Assembly (NCBI GenBank): GCA_036936605.1
Contig: JAUPFV010000002.1
Span: 322,292,893 to 322,356,892, forward strand
Direction of reading: 5' to 3'
DNA from: Limnanthes douglasii subsp. nivea
Taxonomy: Eukaryota > Streptophyta > Magnoliopsida > Brassicales > Limnanthaceae
Length of the DNA stretch: 64,000 nt
Positions 22,853 to 36,948 of the stretch are shown one piece after another; positions within the stretch are counted from its first letter, which is position 1; every line of letters begins with the position of its first letter. The notes beneath the pieces were generated by a model that did no database searches, had not been told where the DNA came from, and saw only the letters and a list, made by a program, of their open reading frames with translations. The translations under genes and the position numbers were made by a program.

Positions 22853-25800
22853 GTAAATAATTTTCAATATTTTACTCAAATTCATAGTACATTAATCTAA
22901 TATCTTGGATTCCAAGTTGACTAGAGCAATAATATGTTGTTGCCTAGATCTCATGAAAATTATTTTAATAAATTTAAGCAACTTTAGCGACTAGGGGATC
23001 ATATCACTTTTACAAGTGTTATCGAGTCTCAAGTGATAAAAAGGTGGAGGATAATATTGAAGATGAAAAAAATATAACATAATACGTAAATCTAACGAAG
23101 ATGTTAAATATCATGATTTTGACACACATAAAAACTAATTTTTAAATCATTTTTCTCTTCAACCATTTACTTGAAAACATATTCAACCATGACAATGTCG
23201 AACACATGAGAAATAGGTTGTTCCAGATTTGTAATGATATACATGGAAGCATGAATGCATTACTATATTTAAAGACAATTATCAACTGTTTTGACAGTGT
23301 GACTATAAGTTAAGAGATGATTGGAAGACAATCCAATAATCACTTAAAAAAAGAATTGATAAATAATATTCGCCCTAGCAATACTATTTTCAACTAGGAG
23401 CATTATTCATAACGATTAATTTGTCACATCGATATTGTTCAGTATCGCGGCGATCACATAAAAAATTATCTTTTATGTTACTTATTTGTTTGTAATTTTT
23501 TATTTCACTTTATTTACTATTGTTTTGTCATTTTATCTTATAAATACTCTTACATAATGTTGGCATATAGTATTTTGATTTTTATGTAATATTATTCTTT
23601 TGATTTTTTTAAGTATTTTTAAAAAATATTATAGATAATGTTTGGTTTTAAGTATGGGGGTAGGAGAATTTTTGTTTAAGAAATATTATAACAATTTTAT
23701 GATCGCAAAATAATATAAAATTATACATTTTAGAATCTTAAAATCTAATTTAGATCCGGTGAATTGTTTTTTAGTTGGAAAAATAATAACTACATTTTAG
23801 ATTTGTATTTGATTGTTTGGAAATCATATATTTTTTATGATTATAATTTAAAAAAAAAAATTATGATTAGAGCATTAACAACGGAAGCCTTAAATCATAC
23901 GTTAAACACTAATAAGTTAGTTGACGTGAAAGTAATTTTTTCTAACTCATCTGTTGAATTCCCGAGTAAGCATATAATTTAATTTGTATTTTTGTATTAT
24001 AGCGGTTGTTTTTCCTTCTTTTCCTCCTTCACTTTTTCTATTTATTATTTTATTTTATAATTAATATGTTTTAACATATATCATTAGAGTGGAATCAGAT
24101 TAGTTAGCTAAAATATAGGTAAACCTTATTTATTTTCTTACATGTCACTAATTAACGTTTAATTTTAACACGTACGAACTGTACATGCTTTTATATTATG
24201 AATATAAATTTACATCATAATTAATATTTTGAAATAATAGATTTTCTTAGATAGTAGTTATCATATAATAAAAATAAACAATGAATGTTTTCATAATGCC
24301 TTTGTGTGAAAATATAATAAACCCATACGTATTTAGTTTTGTAGCTTATTTAATTTCAGTTATTAAATATTTATGGCTATTTTAACACCTAATGCTCTTA
24401 ACTTAATGGAATGGAAGACATTGACTCAATATTTGCTAAATGAGTTAGTTAGAAAGCTTAAGAAAACTAAACATTGTATATATCAGCCAAATTTATTTTA
24501 AAAATCATTATGTTTGTTCCGAGTTTATATACTATTTGTGGTCCTTCATCGTCTAATTATCCATGCGATGTGGCTCTGGAGTCATTGAATATCACACAGA
24601 TATATAACAATGATTGTGGCAAATTAAGATCACTTTGTTTATTAAAAAAACCAAAGTATTCAAATAAAATAATCTCATGTTTGTTTATATAATTAAAATA
24701 TTTTATTTGGACTTTACCAAAAATATTCCTGACGACTTTGCTTTTGGTTGTACTCTAAAAATGTCTCGTACTAGTTGAGATATTTAATTCACTTTTATAT
24801 TGTATATTATTTTCAATCTAAGAGATGTGGGACAGCTGAACAAGTGAAGGGTCGAGTTTATTTTTTAAAACTCTTCATTAAACTTTGGTTGATATAATGG
24901 GCATGATATTTACCATAGTGAGATGTAATGGGAGTGATATTTTCTATAATTCGATCGCGGATATGGCCACTTGTTAAACACATCGATTAGGACTCCGTTG
25001 TGATACCATGATAGAACAGTGATAATAATTGATGTGTATCTTTGATTCATGCATCTTTTGTACAAAAATTTATTTTATTTCTATTAGTTTTTAAAAAATA
25101 TCTTTTATATAATGAATTTGATTTTAGTTCCATGTATCTTTTAAAATATTTTTTAAATATTGGAATTGATTTGTTATATGATTATATTATATTTTTAAAA
25201 TATCTTTTAAAATAATATGTTAAAATTCATATTTATTTTTATAATTATTTTATAATTTCGGGGTTTTGTTAAGTGACTCTCGGAATTTAATAAATGCACT
25301 AAAAATATTAAATTGTTTTAATTAACTTGTACTTTAACTCATTTAGTGAGTAATTTTTGGAACCGTATACTCGAATGTATAATCAAAACTCATCAAGAAA
25401 CCTAACATTCGAATTAACTCTAAAGAGTAAAACAAACACGAACTCGTGAATACCTAATACTCGAATCTACTCTACTACTTGGATTACTTTTTGGTTGAGA
25501 GACCAAATACTCGGATTGCCTTCATGTGAGACTAGGTATTCGAGGGTGGTTGTAAGATTTGGATAGGTAATGTCTCTTTTTTTGGTTGTCAAAGATTTAG
25601 GTTGAGTGTTTTGATGGTTATAATGTGGACTTATGGTGGAGTCTTTTTTGTGGAAATGCTATATTTTGTGGTGGTGACATTTGCGATTTTGGGGTATATA
25701 TTGATTTTGTTGGATAATATTTAGAGATTTATGTTCATTTGACCGATTAGTTTGATAGGTTAATATTTGTGAGATATAATTGGTAGTAACTTAGTAACAA

Positions 25801-25917
25801 TTTATTTTCTAATTAACTAAAATAATAATAATGATAAATCAATATTTACAACTTCCAGTTAGTTGTTATTAAGTGGTAGTTTTTTTTGCACCTAAGTGTT
25901 ATATCATTGATATTATG

Positions 25918-25941
25918 TTGTAAAATAAATTTATTTTACAA
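25918..25941. repeat. 24-bp perfect palindrome (U3)
   Basis: Same palindrome as in U1, unchanged. Confidence 0.7.
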
Positions 25942-26396
25942 CTAAATGTTATATCGTTGCAACTTCGTAGTAATTTTATTCTTACATTTGACTTAATAGG
26001 TAAAATCAGTCTTGTTTGAAATTTGTTATAAATTGATCGCTAATGACAATCGACTTTTGCAACAAAGTTATTGGTTGGTTGTAAAAATCTATTTTTCCAA
26101 TAGTTTGAGAACATAAAAAGCAACCAGATTCTTAGTTACCACATGAGAAAGTATAATCTACTAAATTTACGACCACGGTTTTATGTGAAACAACATTATA
26201 AACCGTTAGGGATTATAGTTGAAATTATTAATATCGTCCTAACTCAATTGTATTTCTATGTATTATATACAGGGTATAATTCACTAATCCAACTTACTGA
26301 TTCAACTTACCGTTTGACATTTGTATCATAAGAAAAATATGAATTTTGTCGACGACTTCCATTACATAGGGGGTACAATATATTTAATTTGTGCGT

Positions 26397-26713
26397 TTAA
26401 AGCTTCCACTGAAAATGAACAAAAACAATCATATCTTTTATCTCTAAAAATGCATTTGAATAGTTTTTCGGATGTAGATTTTCTAAAAACGTAATCACTG
26501 TAGTTATACCATCTTTCATGAACTCATCCATATACATCAAAGAAAATAGATGTTCAGTAGGAGACTAAGCATATTCTTCAAACTTAGTAACAAATTTATC
26601 TTGTATAGCTTTAGAAACTTTCTTAAAAAATTATTTGAAGTTAAGAATTGGGTAATAAAGACAATACGAATGACATACATCGAGAAAGCTAGGCTGAATA
26701 GATGTGATAATAC
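26397..26713 (-). pseudogene. Exon-like frame of unknown protein (U3)
   Basis: Same 317-bp frame. It carries both stops seen separately elsewhere: the TAA of U2 and the TAG of U1. The acceptor-like TTTTATAG is kept. Confidence 0.45.
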
Positions 26714-27350
26714 CTATAAAACGATTGAAAAATTAAAACTACTTTTATATCTATAAAGTGTGGCTTTAGAAATATCAAAACTCATAGCCAATTACTTGAA
26801 TATTTTGAATCAGCAGCTGAAAAGTAATTGGAAACAACGGTATAAATTAAATAAAAAACATAAACGAGTATCAACATTCATGGATTGATTATATCCAAAT
26901 GTAAATAAAGTTATTTTTATCATTTACACAACAATTACCATAACTATTTGTTTTATCAATCCGACTATTATTACTGTAACTAAACATTTTATTCCATTTC
27001 GAGGAGAACCATGTGAAAATTCAAACACACACATCATGGATTAGATGACATATTTAAATTTGATGGAGTATCGAACATAAAATCAAACAACTATTTTGTA
27101 TATTATCTCTTTGAAATAAATCTAATGGTTACTTGATTTTACCGCAACCCAAAGTAAACAGATCGATGAATTAGTCAAAAAATTTACATGAATGTTTTCC
27201 ACCAATAGCTAGATTATAAAAATACATCCTCAATTATGTCTAATACAAAAATTAATCGCTTTATAGGATATGATAAATATTCTATAAGTTGTTATGAAGT
27301 TGTCTTTCTTATCAACTACCGATTTGGATGCAAATTAAACTTTTTATAAC

Positions 27351-27605
27351 GGTTTAATACCTAACTACCGATTTATAGTACATGAAGCTATCAAAGGTTT
27401 GATAAAAAATAAGATACTTGAAGATTCATATAAACTTATTGAAATCATGTCAAACAACAATTACTCATTAGTTGCAGAACCAAATAACATTTTTCAGAAT
27501 GATTTTCTAAAACAGCAAAACAAAAAGATGAAAAAACGTTAGGAAGATGCACTAGATAAATTCATAGAGAATACTGAAAGGTGGCTTGAGTAATCTAAGA
27601 TTTAG
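27351..27605 (+). pseudogene. PPR-like C-terminal fragment (U3)
   Basis: Same frame as in U1 and U2, with AEPNNIFQNDFLKQQNKKMKKR before the TAG, and a TAA in the ERWLE segment. Confidence 0.4.
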
Positions 27606-29907
27606 GTAAATAATTTTCAATATTTTACTAAAATTCATCGTACATTAATCTAATATCTTGAATTCCAAGTTGACTAGAGCAATAATATGTTGTTGCCTAG
27701 ATCTCATGAAAATTATTTTAATAAATTTAAGCAACTTTAGCGACTAGGGGATCATATCACTTTTACAAGTGTTATCGAGTCTCAGGTGATAAAAAGGTGG
27801 AGGATAATATTGAAGATGAAAAAAATATAACATAATACCTAAATCTAACGAAGATGTTAAATATCATGATTTTGACACACATAAAAACTAATTTTTAAAT
27901 CATTTTTCTCTTCAACCATTTACTTGAAAACATATTCAACCATGACAATCTCGAACACATGAGAAATAGGTTGTTCCATATTTGTAATGATATACATGGA
28001 AGCATGAATGCATTACTATATTTAAAGACAATTATTAACTGTTTTGACAGTGTGACTAGAAGTTAAGAGATGATTGGAAGACAATCCAATAATCACTTAA
28101 AAAAAGAATTGATAAATAATATTCGCCCTAGCAATACTATTTACAACTAGAGCATTATTCATAACGATTAATTTGTCAGATCGATATTGTTCAGTGTCGC
28201 GGCGATCACATAAAAAATTATCTTTTATGTTACTTATTTGTTTATAATTTTTTATTTCACTTTATTTACTATTGTTTTGTCAGTTTATCTTATAAATACT
28301 CTTACATAATGTTGGCATACAGTGTTTTGATTATTATCTAATATTATTCTTTTGAATTTTTAAGTATTTTTAAAAAATATTATAGATAATGTTTGGTTTT
28401 AAGTATGGGGGTAAGAGAATTTTTGTTTAAGAAATATTATAACAATTTTATGATCACAAAATAATATAAAATTATACATTATAGAATTTTAAAATCTAAT
28501 TTAGATCCGGTGAATTGTTATTTAGCTGGAAAACTAATAATTACATTTTAGATTTGTATTTGATTGTTTGGAAATCATATATTTTTTTATTGATTATAAT
28601 TTTAAAAAAATAAATATGATTAGAGCATTAACAACGGAAGCCTTAAATCATACGTTAAATACTAATAAATCTACTTCAATGAATAGGTCAAGATGGAAGT
28701 TAGTTGAGGTGAAAGTAATTTTTTCTAACTCACATGTTAAATTCCCATAGCGAGTAAGCATATAATTTTTTTGTATTCTAGTGGTTGTTTTTCCTTCTTT
28801 TCCTGCTTCATTTTATCTATTTGTTACTTTATTTATTAATTAATATGTTTTAACATATATCATTAGAGTGGAATGAGATTAGTTAGCTAAAATATAGGTA
28901 AACCTTATTTATTTTCTTACATTTCACTAATTAACGTTTAATTTTAACATGTACGACTGTACATGCTCTTATATTGTGAATATAAATTTACATCATAATT
29001 AATATCTTGAAATAATAGATTTTTCTTAGATGGTAGTTGTCAAATAATAAAAATAAACAATGAATGTTTTCATAATGCTTTATTGAGTAACGAGGCCTCG
29101 TGTCTAATCAACATAGATATTTGTGTGAAAATATAATAAACCCATACGTATTTAGTTTTGTAGCTTATTTAATTTCAGTTATTAAATATTTATGGCTATT
29201 TTAACACCTAATCCTCTTAACTTACTTGAATGGAAGACATTGATTCAATATTTGATAAAACGAGTTAGTTAGAAAGCTTAAGAAAACTAAACATTGTATA
29301 AATCAGCCAAATTTATTTTAAAAATCATTATGTTTATTCCGAGTTTATATACTATTTGGGGTGCTTCATCCTCTAATTATCCATGTGATGTGGCTCTGGA
29401 TTCATTGAATATCACACGGATATATAACAATGATTGGGGAAAATTAAGATCACTTTGTTTATTAAAAAAACAAAAGTATTCAAATAAAATAATCTCATGT
29501 TTGTTTATATAATTAAAATATTTCATTTGGACTTTACCAAAACTACATAGGTGTGAATTAGGTCTCACTTGCTGGTGTGATATTTTCCACTTTGGATCAA
29601 GGAATCCTGACGACTTTGCTTTTGGTTGTACTCTAAAAATGTCTCGTACTAGTTGAGATATTTAATTCACTTATATATTGTATATTATTTTCAATCTAAG
29701 AGATGTGAGACAGCTAATCAAGTGAAGGGTCGAGTTTATTTTTTAACACTCTTCATTAAACTTTGGTCGATATAATGGGCATGATATTTACCATAGTGAG
29801 ATGTAATGGGAGTGATATTTTCCATAATTCCATCGCGGATATGGCCACTTGTTAAACACATCGCTTAGGACTATTTTGTGATACCATGACAGAAAAGTGA
29901 TAATAAT

Positions 29908-30382
29908 TGGGGTGCTTCATCCTCTAATTATCCATTGGATTTGGCTCTGGAGTAATCGAATATCACACGAATATATAACAATGATTGGGGAAAATTAAGA
30001 TCACATTATTTTTTAAAAAACAAAAGTATTGGAAGAAAATAATCTCATGTTTATTTAAAAAATAACTTATATGATTTGGACTTTGCTCTTGGTTATACTC
30101 TAAAAATGTCTCATACTAGTTGAGATATTTAATTCACTTATATATTGTATATTATTTCAATCTAAGAGATGTGGGACAGCTGATCAAGTGAATGGTCAAG
30201 TTTATTCTTTAACACTCTTCATTAAACTTGATTCGATATAATGGTCATAATATTTGCCATAGTGAGATGTACTGGACATGATATTTTCAATAGTGCCATC
30301 GCGGATATGGCACCTTGTTAGACACATCGATTAGAACTTTAGTGTGATACCGTGACAGAAAAGTGATAATAATTGATGTGTT
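29908..30382. repeat. Second partial unit tail at the duplication junction
   Basis: Immediately after U3 ends, the sequence restarts at GGGGTGCTTCATCCTC, the point matching about 499 in copy 1, and runs again to the unit end. It lacks about 40 bp relative to 641-690 of copy 1. The restart shares a few bases (TTGG) with both parents, as expected at a recombination joint. Confidence 0.75.
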
Positions 30383-30435
30383 TATTTCAATAAGAATACT
30401 GCTTATATATATATATACACGGATTATAGCAAGAT

Positions 30436-30513
30436 CTAATTATGACTATAATCAATAAATCCAATCCTAATTATGACTATAATCAACACATCCAATGATA
30501 ATTATGATTATAA
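30436..30513. repeat. 31-bp tandem repeat, copy 2
   Basis: Duplicate of the repeat at 1066-1143. Confidence 0.75.
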
Positions 30514-30609
30514 ATAGTAGAGTCAATTTCATTACATTCATGCCTAAATTAGTGTAACCATTCATTTGTATTTATTCTTGGATTACATTACAATAAAATT
30601 GTTGAAAGA

Positions 30610-31588
30610 TTACCTATTATTCTAACATATGTTGATGATATACTATTGACTAGAAATGACTTACATAAAATCAAATTGATGAAGAATTACCTACAACAAC
30701 ATTTTCACATTAAAGATCTCGGCGAGTTAAAATATTTTCTAGGTATTGAATTTTCTCGATCTAAGACATGAATATTTATGTATCAAAGATAACATGCATT
30801 AAATATTTTACAAGACACAGGATTGTCAGGATTAAACTGGACAAAAACCTAATACAACATAATTTGAAATTAATTCATACAGACGGTAAACTACTTCATG
30901 ACTCGACTAGATATCAAAGACTGGTTGGCAAGGTAATTATATTTGACAGCGACCATGACTTATATTATGTACTCAGTGCGTACATTAAGCAAATTTATGG
31001 GAGCACCTAGGAAGCCACACTAGAAAACAGTGTTAAGAGTCCTCTCTTACATCAAGAAATCACATGGCATAGGTCTTTTTTCATCGAAAAATAATATGAC
31101 ACTTAGTGAGTTTTATATACAAACTGGAGTGCATGCCGTATGTCAAACGGGTATGTTTCTGGTTACTGTGTTTTTCTTGGCTCATCACTCATATCATGGA
31201 AATCAAAGAAACAGACTAATGTTTCATGATCATTTGTGGAATCAGATTATAGAGCAATGTAAAATACTATGTTGGAATTAACCTAGTAAAGATACATGTA
31301 AAGATTTGAAGGCCGACTTGGATAAACCGGCATCATTGTTTTGTGATAATAAAATAGATTTATATATTACGGCCAATCCAGTTTTTCATTAGCGTACTAA
31401 GTACATAGGCATTGATTGTCATATAATTCGAGAAAAACTTCAAGCTGAAATAATTCATCCATGCTATATTTTAATATAAAGATGTACTTGGCAGATATAT
31501 TTTTACTAAAATACTTAAGAAAGATGAATTTAATTTTTTATGCAGCAAGTTGGGACTACTTGATTTACACTCTCCAACTTGAGAGAGG
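30610..31588 (+). pseudogene. Ty1/copia pol remnant, copy 2
   Basis: Duplicate of 1240-2218 with the same frameshifts and stops. The YVDD motif is at 30628-30639. Sharing every lesion shows that the decay happened before the block was duplicated. Confidence 0.85.
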
Positions 31589-33860
31589 TTGCTAAAGTAT
31601 CTTTGTATTTATTGTAAAGTAACCGTAGAATAAAAGTAGTATGAGTAGTATTTTTATTAAAATAAACTCATCACTTTTTATCATTTTTTTGAATGACTTC
31701 TGTAAAATATCCATCAAATAACTTGTGATGGGAGGATTTCATTAGATTCCATTAATATTCTTAAATTTAAAAGTTGTGGTCTTACTACATTCATCTTTTT
31801 TTAAGTTTAGAACTTATGGTCTTATTATATTTATTTTGTGTGATAGTTTAATTAACTTTTGTTCGAGACCCGAAAAATAATAATTGTGGAGTATCTTTAT
31901 TAATGTATATTTATCATTAATTTTTATATTTTTTATATTAATTTATTAATTAATTTCGCTGATAAATGAATAAATACTCTAACAAGTGGTTATTTTGAAT
32001 TCTATAATCTATTTCATGGTAAATTAAAAGAAATTGACAAAAAAAACTAAAAATGAGTCTAAATAGAAGTAAAAGGTTCAATAAAAAAGACAAAAGAATA
32101 AGACTTATTAAATAAATATATACGTGTATTATAACATGGATATGGACTATATGTATTATTTATTAATACCAATCAATTTATCTATAAATAATGGGCAAAG
32201 TACAAAATCAGAAATGATGCGTGGCTTTTTCTTTCACAAAACCATTAGAGGAGAAGGAAAAAAAATACATAACATTTTAATTGATAAATTTTATTTATAT
32301 TTTAGTAGATATATTTCGTTCCAAAAAATAAATCTCATTTCGTATGCTCAAACGAAAGCATAAAATATACAACAAATTCCAATAGACCAAAATATGAGAC
32401 TCCATCAAGAAAAACAAAGATTTTTTAAAGTTTAACACAAGTCTAAGACGATAAAACCCCATTTTTAGAAAATAAATGGCTTCATCAAGAGCATTGAAAG
32501 CTTATAAAGTCTTTGATAATAAAAAATATTTGAGGATTGCTATCATTAATTAAAAACGAAATTGATCCATCACGAACATTAAGGTTTCATAAATTTTATA
32601 ATAATGAGAGGAAGAATTCTATAAAAATAAAGTGCTCCATTAGAGACATTGAAGTGCTCTATCAGAGACATCAAAATGTAATCCTTTGATAGAAAAGCAA
32701 GCTTCAATTATTTCAAAATTTTAGTCAGTTTATGATTTGAAATTTTAACCGTTTTGGACATAAAACTGTTTTACAGTTGGAGTATTTTGGTTGAATAAAT
32801 AAGCATGGTTCTGTAACATAAAAAAACAACAAAAAGATTCATTCTCGTTGTTCAAATGTATACGCTCTGATTTTATCCGGTTGAAAATTTTGGAGAACCA
32901 CCAAAATAATTTCAATCTGAAATTGTTAAAACAAGACTTCAGAGTTTATCCGAAAATCTCTAAACAAAATTCCCAACAAAATATTGAAATTATATGTTCT
33001 TGTTTTATGAAGATGTTCTTGTTTTATGCAAAGATGTGGATGAAGATTCGAATGAAGAATTTTTTTGTCATCTTTAAGAGAATTCATAATCAAGTATTAA
33101 AACATTGGATATATGGTATCATCTTGCTGTAAGTTTTTCTCCCTGACTTTTACTGATGGATGAAAATGGTGATAATTTCTGAATTCTTTTTAAATTCTGT
33201 AAATGATACACGCACTGAAAATACTTGAACTGATTGGATATACGAAGAAAGCGTATTTTGGTTTTTTGTATATATATTTGTCATGTGGCTTTGATAAGTT
33301 GGTATTGCGGTAATGAAGTTTCATTGGGTAATAAAGTATCAACATATAATCTTGCGTAACGAATTAAGACAGATGAACTTTAATTTTAAAAGACATATAA
33401 TCTATTTACAGTAAGAAAAACTCTTAGAGAATAACTGCTTCATGCAGTTGTAGTTCTTGTTTATATGCACTGGATAATAGAATACTAGATGCATAAAATT
33501 TGCACGACATTACCTTTAAGTAAGTAATAAAGTACTAATCTAAGGATTTATTTAGATTTTATGCTTTTATGCTTTTGAGTAATAATAAAAGTATGCTAGT
33601 GACTGCCTTTTATGCAAGTTAGTGTTTTTATAATTTAATAAACACGTTGTTTCATGAGAATGACTATTCAGTAGTTTGATGTTGTTAAACCATAATAAAT
33701 ATTCAGTGTAAGATTTTTACACATGTGGAGGCAATAACAAATATTAACAGTTGTAACTTGCAAGATTTGAAAGAAATTAAAACTTGCATGGTAAGATTGC
33801 CTATGGCATGCCTAAATATATCCTAGAAGTTTTGATTAAATATATATATAAATAGGGATG
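31589..33860. other. Unrecognised A+T-rich stretch, copy 2
   Basis: Duplicate of 2219-4490; nothing recognisable was found. Single-base differences from copy 1 are visible, for example near 32548. Confidence 0.5.
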
Positions 33861-34130
33861 TACTAGGCATACGGTTTTGTCGATCCTATGTTTGTAATTG
33901 CATGTAATTTTTACCGTAAATAAGAATAAGTTAAAGGTAATTTCTTATGGAATTAATAATTGCTGGTTGAAATATTCCTACCAAGTCCATTCCAATGTCG
34001 ATCCTACCAAGTCCATTCCAATTAAGATTTACTAGGCATATGGTTTTGTCGATCCTATGTTTGTAATTGCATGTAATTTTTACCGTAAATAAGAATTAAG
34101 TTAAAGGCAATTTCTTATGAAATTAAAAAT
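33861..34130. repeat. Direct repeat at the edge of element A, copy 2
   Basis: Duplicate of 4491-4760, with the same three integrase-motif pieces. Confidence 0.7.
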
Positions 34131-34131
34131 A

Positions 34132-36644
34132 ATCATTCGACGTTCTCTAGAGGCTATATGCAATAGTCCTACCAAATCCATTCCTTATCTATAAAAAGGA
34201 GTAGCTTCAGAAATAGTCGTAGGAAGAACTACTGGTTTGTGAATATAATTTGCAAACCGTCAACAAATATCACAATCTCGAACTGAAACTTTAGCATCAT
34301 TCATAATTGAAGTCCAATAATATCATGCAACTAAAACCCTACGCGTCAAAGACTTAAACCCACAACGAGCTAAACCTTACCTTCATGCAACTCATATAAA
34401 ATTTCCTATTGGCTACTTAACGATTTTTTTTTTGTATTAGACTCCTTCTAACATAACATAACCATGGACCTTGTACCTTAACTTTTTAGCCATTTGTGTA
34501 TCTTGAGGTAACATACCTCTTAGTAAAAAAATTAAGGATATCAGACCTCCTATCACTTCGAATTATGTCTGGAGTAACAAATATTTCCTCAACATATTTA
34601 TATTGTTTTGACCATGTTAAAATTGAAGGACTTACTTGTAGCTATATCCATCAATATTCATCAGTATACGAAATTGTTGCCAAAGAATCAACAACTATAT
34701 TATATCCTCGGTTAATGTGCTTGACTATGACTTTGTCAAACAAAAGAGTCAAATTTCGAAGCTCGCATAGATACAAAATTATATTATCTCTCTTAGCCTC
34801 GGATACACATGCCATATGATTTGCCACTAGCTGTAAATTTGTTTCCAAATAAACTGTTGTCTCTCCATAAATATTTGCAAGCCTTAAACTAGCTAACGTA
34901 GCCCCATATTCAGCCTTATTATTAGACGCATGAAAGTTAAATTGAAAATTTTGGTACATCGCCTCCCCGGAAGGAGAAACTAACTGAACCCCACACTAGA
35001 TCCGAATATCCTAGAACCACCATCATTTCGAACCACCCACATCGAAGTTTCTGGGATGACCTCTTTATCTGTCTTCTCATCTGATCGACTCGAGCTTTAA
35101 TAACCATTCAAGGAGCAAAAGTGATATCCAAATCTCCCAATAATACTGAGGAGTCCTACTAGAAATATCTGGTCATTGTAATACATTATTTAGTGGGAAA
35201 GAAGTTTGAACCAAAATAGTGTGAGGTTAAAAATAAGGGCACATCTTTCTAGAAGCTACTACTAAAGCCAAAGACAAATTTATAAGATTCGGATATATTT
35301 TCTCTGATGCCAACAAACTTTTACTAACATAATAGACTGGTTTTGAAACTCTATTGTCTCCACTTATCAAAACGATGCTCACTACAAAATCAAAAACTGC
35401 TTGGACAACTCCTCTCCAGTTTGAGGCTTAGACAATATTTCTGGTGATAAAAAATGGTCTTTAATCTTTCAAAAAAACTGCTTCACAATCTAATGTCCAT
35501 ATAAACTCTTTGGATTTTCATTAAACTTGGAAAGAAAGAAAACACTTGTCGGAAAATCTTCAAATAAATCGATCAAGAGCAGCTAACCTTACTGCCAATA
35601 TTTGCACATCCTTTATAGTTCGATGTGATGTTATTGAAACCAGGTCCTTTAACTACTCATGATCTGCCTTTATTCTTTTTCACTAATGATATATCTTAGA
35701 AAGTTTCCTGATCGTATGCTAAAGGTACATTTTTAGGCTTTAAATTCAATCAAATAACCTTTAACTTTAGGAAAGTTTCCTCTAAATCTTTCAAATTTTC
35801 ACAATCTATTAGGATTTTAACTAGCATAACATCAATATACACTTCCATATTCCACCCAATCTGAGAAGCGAAATCCTTGTTCATCAACCTTTGATATGTC
35901 GCTCTAGCATTCTTCAACCCAAATGACATAACTCCATAACAATGTAATACTTGGTCAGTGATGAACGTAGTGTTTTCTTAATCTTTTGGATCCATTTGAA
36001 TTTGGTTGTATCATGCAAGATCATCCATAAACGATAAAATTTTATTTCCTAAACTATAACCAACCAACTGATCTATTCGAGGAACAATAAATGGATCTTT
36101 AGGACAAACTCGATTCAAATATGTGAAATCAACACACAGTCGCCATTTTCATTCTTTTTTTATCGAACACTAGATTTTCTGTCCATAAAGGATAGTGCAC
36201 CTCCTGCATATGTGAGACCCTAGACAAGTGATCCACTTGTACAACAATAGCTTCATATTTTTCAACAAAAAAACATGAAATTCTGAACAACATCTTTGAT
36301 CCTCGGATTTATAGCTAAGCTGTGACATATCACTTCAGGTGGAACCCCGATTACACCGTCTGTTTTCCAAGAAAAACTATCCAAATTATCAAACAAGAAT
36401 TATAACAACTGATAACGCAAAGTAGTGATAGTGGTGTCCCTATAGCCATAGTCTTCCCATTAGAAACAAGTGTATTCCTCAATATTCTCATTCACTATCA
36501 AAGAACCAGGGGTTTCCCTCAGATCAACCATTTTTTTTCATCCAAGGTTAACCCTCCTAATTTCTGTTCAATCATCTGATTATCACCATTAGAACCTCGA
36601 ACACAAAACCTTGTTGCATAATATTCTTCGCCTATCTTTTGGTC
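34132..36644 (-). pseudogene. Element A left part (pol remnant to protease end), copy 2
   Basis: Duplicate of 4762-7273, cut on the right by element C. The YIDV active-site lesion is at 35828-35839 and the archaeal-type RNase H at 34651-34959. It continues at 47098. Confidence 0.85.
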
Positions 36645-36649
36645 ATTTC
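36645..36649. other. Target-site duplication, left (ATTTC)
   Basis: ATTTC abuts the left LTR, and the same five bases follow the right LTR at 47093-47097. Copy 1 has a single ATTTC at 7274-7278. Confidence 0.95.
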
Positions 36650-36933
36650 TGGTGTGAATTAAAGTAGTAACGAGTGAATTCAGAACAGAGAGTTTGCAAT
36701 GGAAAAATCAAGTAGTGAAAAGTACCTCTCAATATTTCATAGGTCAAAATAACCTTTTCAGCCTCTTTAAATAAGCAGGGCGAGTTAGTTAGAGAAACGG
36801 TTACATATTGTCATATTTGCAATCTAACCCCTATATTTCTCCTAAAGTCTAATTTTATCCCATATTTACAAGAATTATTACTCTAATCCCTAACATTTAC
36901 ATATTAGTCCCTAAGGAATATCTTTCCTTATCA
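36650..36933 (-). repeat. 3' LTR of element C (284 bp)
   Basis: Minus-strand ends TGATAAGG...CACACCA. No difference from the right LTR was seen when the two were compared base by base by eye. Confidence 0.95.
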
Positions 36934-36948
36934 GTAGCCCCCCTAGTT
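36934..36948 (-). other. Polypurine tract of element C
   Basis: On the minus strand, AACTAGGGGGGCTAC lies directly before the LTR start TGATAAGG. A G-run ending in CTAC next to TG is typical of Tat-type polypurine tracts, which prime plus-strand DNA synthesis. Confidence 0.8.

Larger units (their letters stand above)
20289..25045. repeat. 4.76-kb tandem unit U2, copy 1
   Basis: 4757 bp, head-to-tail with U1 and U3. Compared with U1 it has a shorter AAT tract, an extra TTTACAACTTCCAGTTAG block near 21090-21110, and a 30-bp in-frame deletion in the small plus frame at 23764-23982 (residues between NTNK and LVDVK lost). It shares with U1 the loss of the GAGTAAC...GGCCTCG stretch in its tail. 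Confidence 0.85.
499..29907. repeat. 29.4-kb direct tandem duplication, copy 1
   Basis: Everything from about 499 onward recurs from about 29908, in the same orientation and order. The offset is about 29370 on the left. It becomes about 39819 to the right of the 10.4-kb element inserted in copy 2. The copies differ by scattered substitutions (for example c/a near 3148, g/a near 4613) and small indels, such as about 40 bp present near 641-690 but absent from copy 2. The true left edge may lie inside the unit at the window start. Either a recent segmental duplication or two haplotypes assembled in tandem would look like this. Confidence 0.85.
25046..29907. repeat. 4.8-kb tandem unit U3, copy 1
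   Basis: The third head-to-tail unit, about 4.86 kb. It is longer because its tail keeps the GAGTAACGAGGCCTCG stretch (about 29087-29125). It also carries a roughly 60-bp segment near 29544-29603 (CTACATAGGTGTGAATTAGG) not present in U1 or U2. It ends at GTGATAATAATT, where it runs straight into a second partial tail. Confidence 0.85.
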
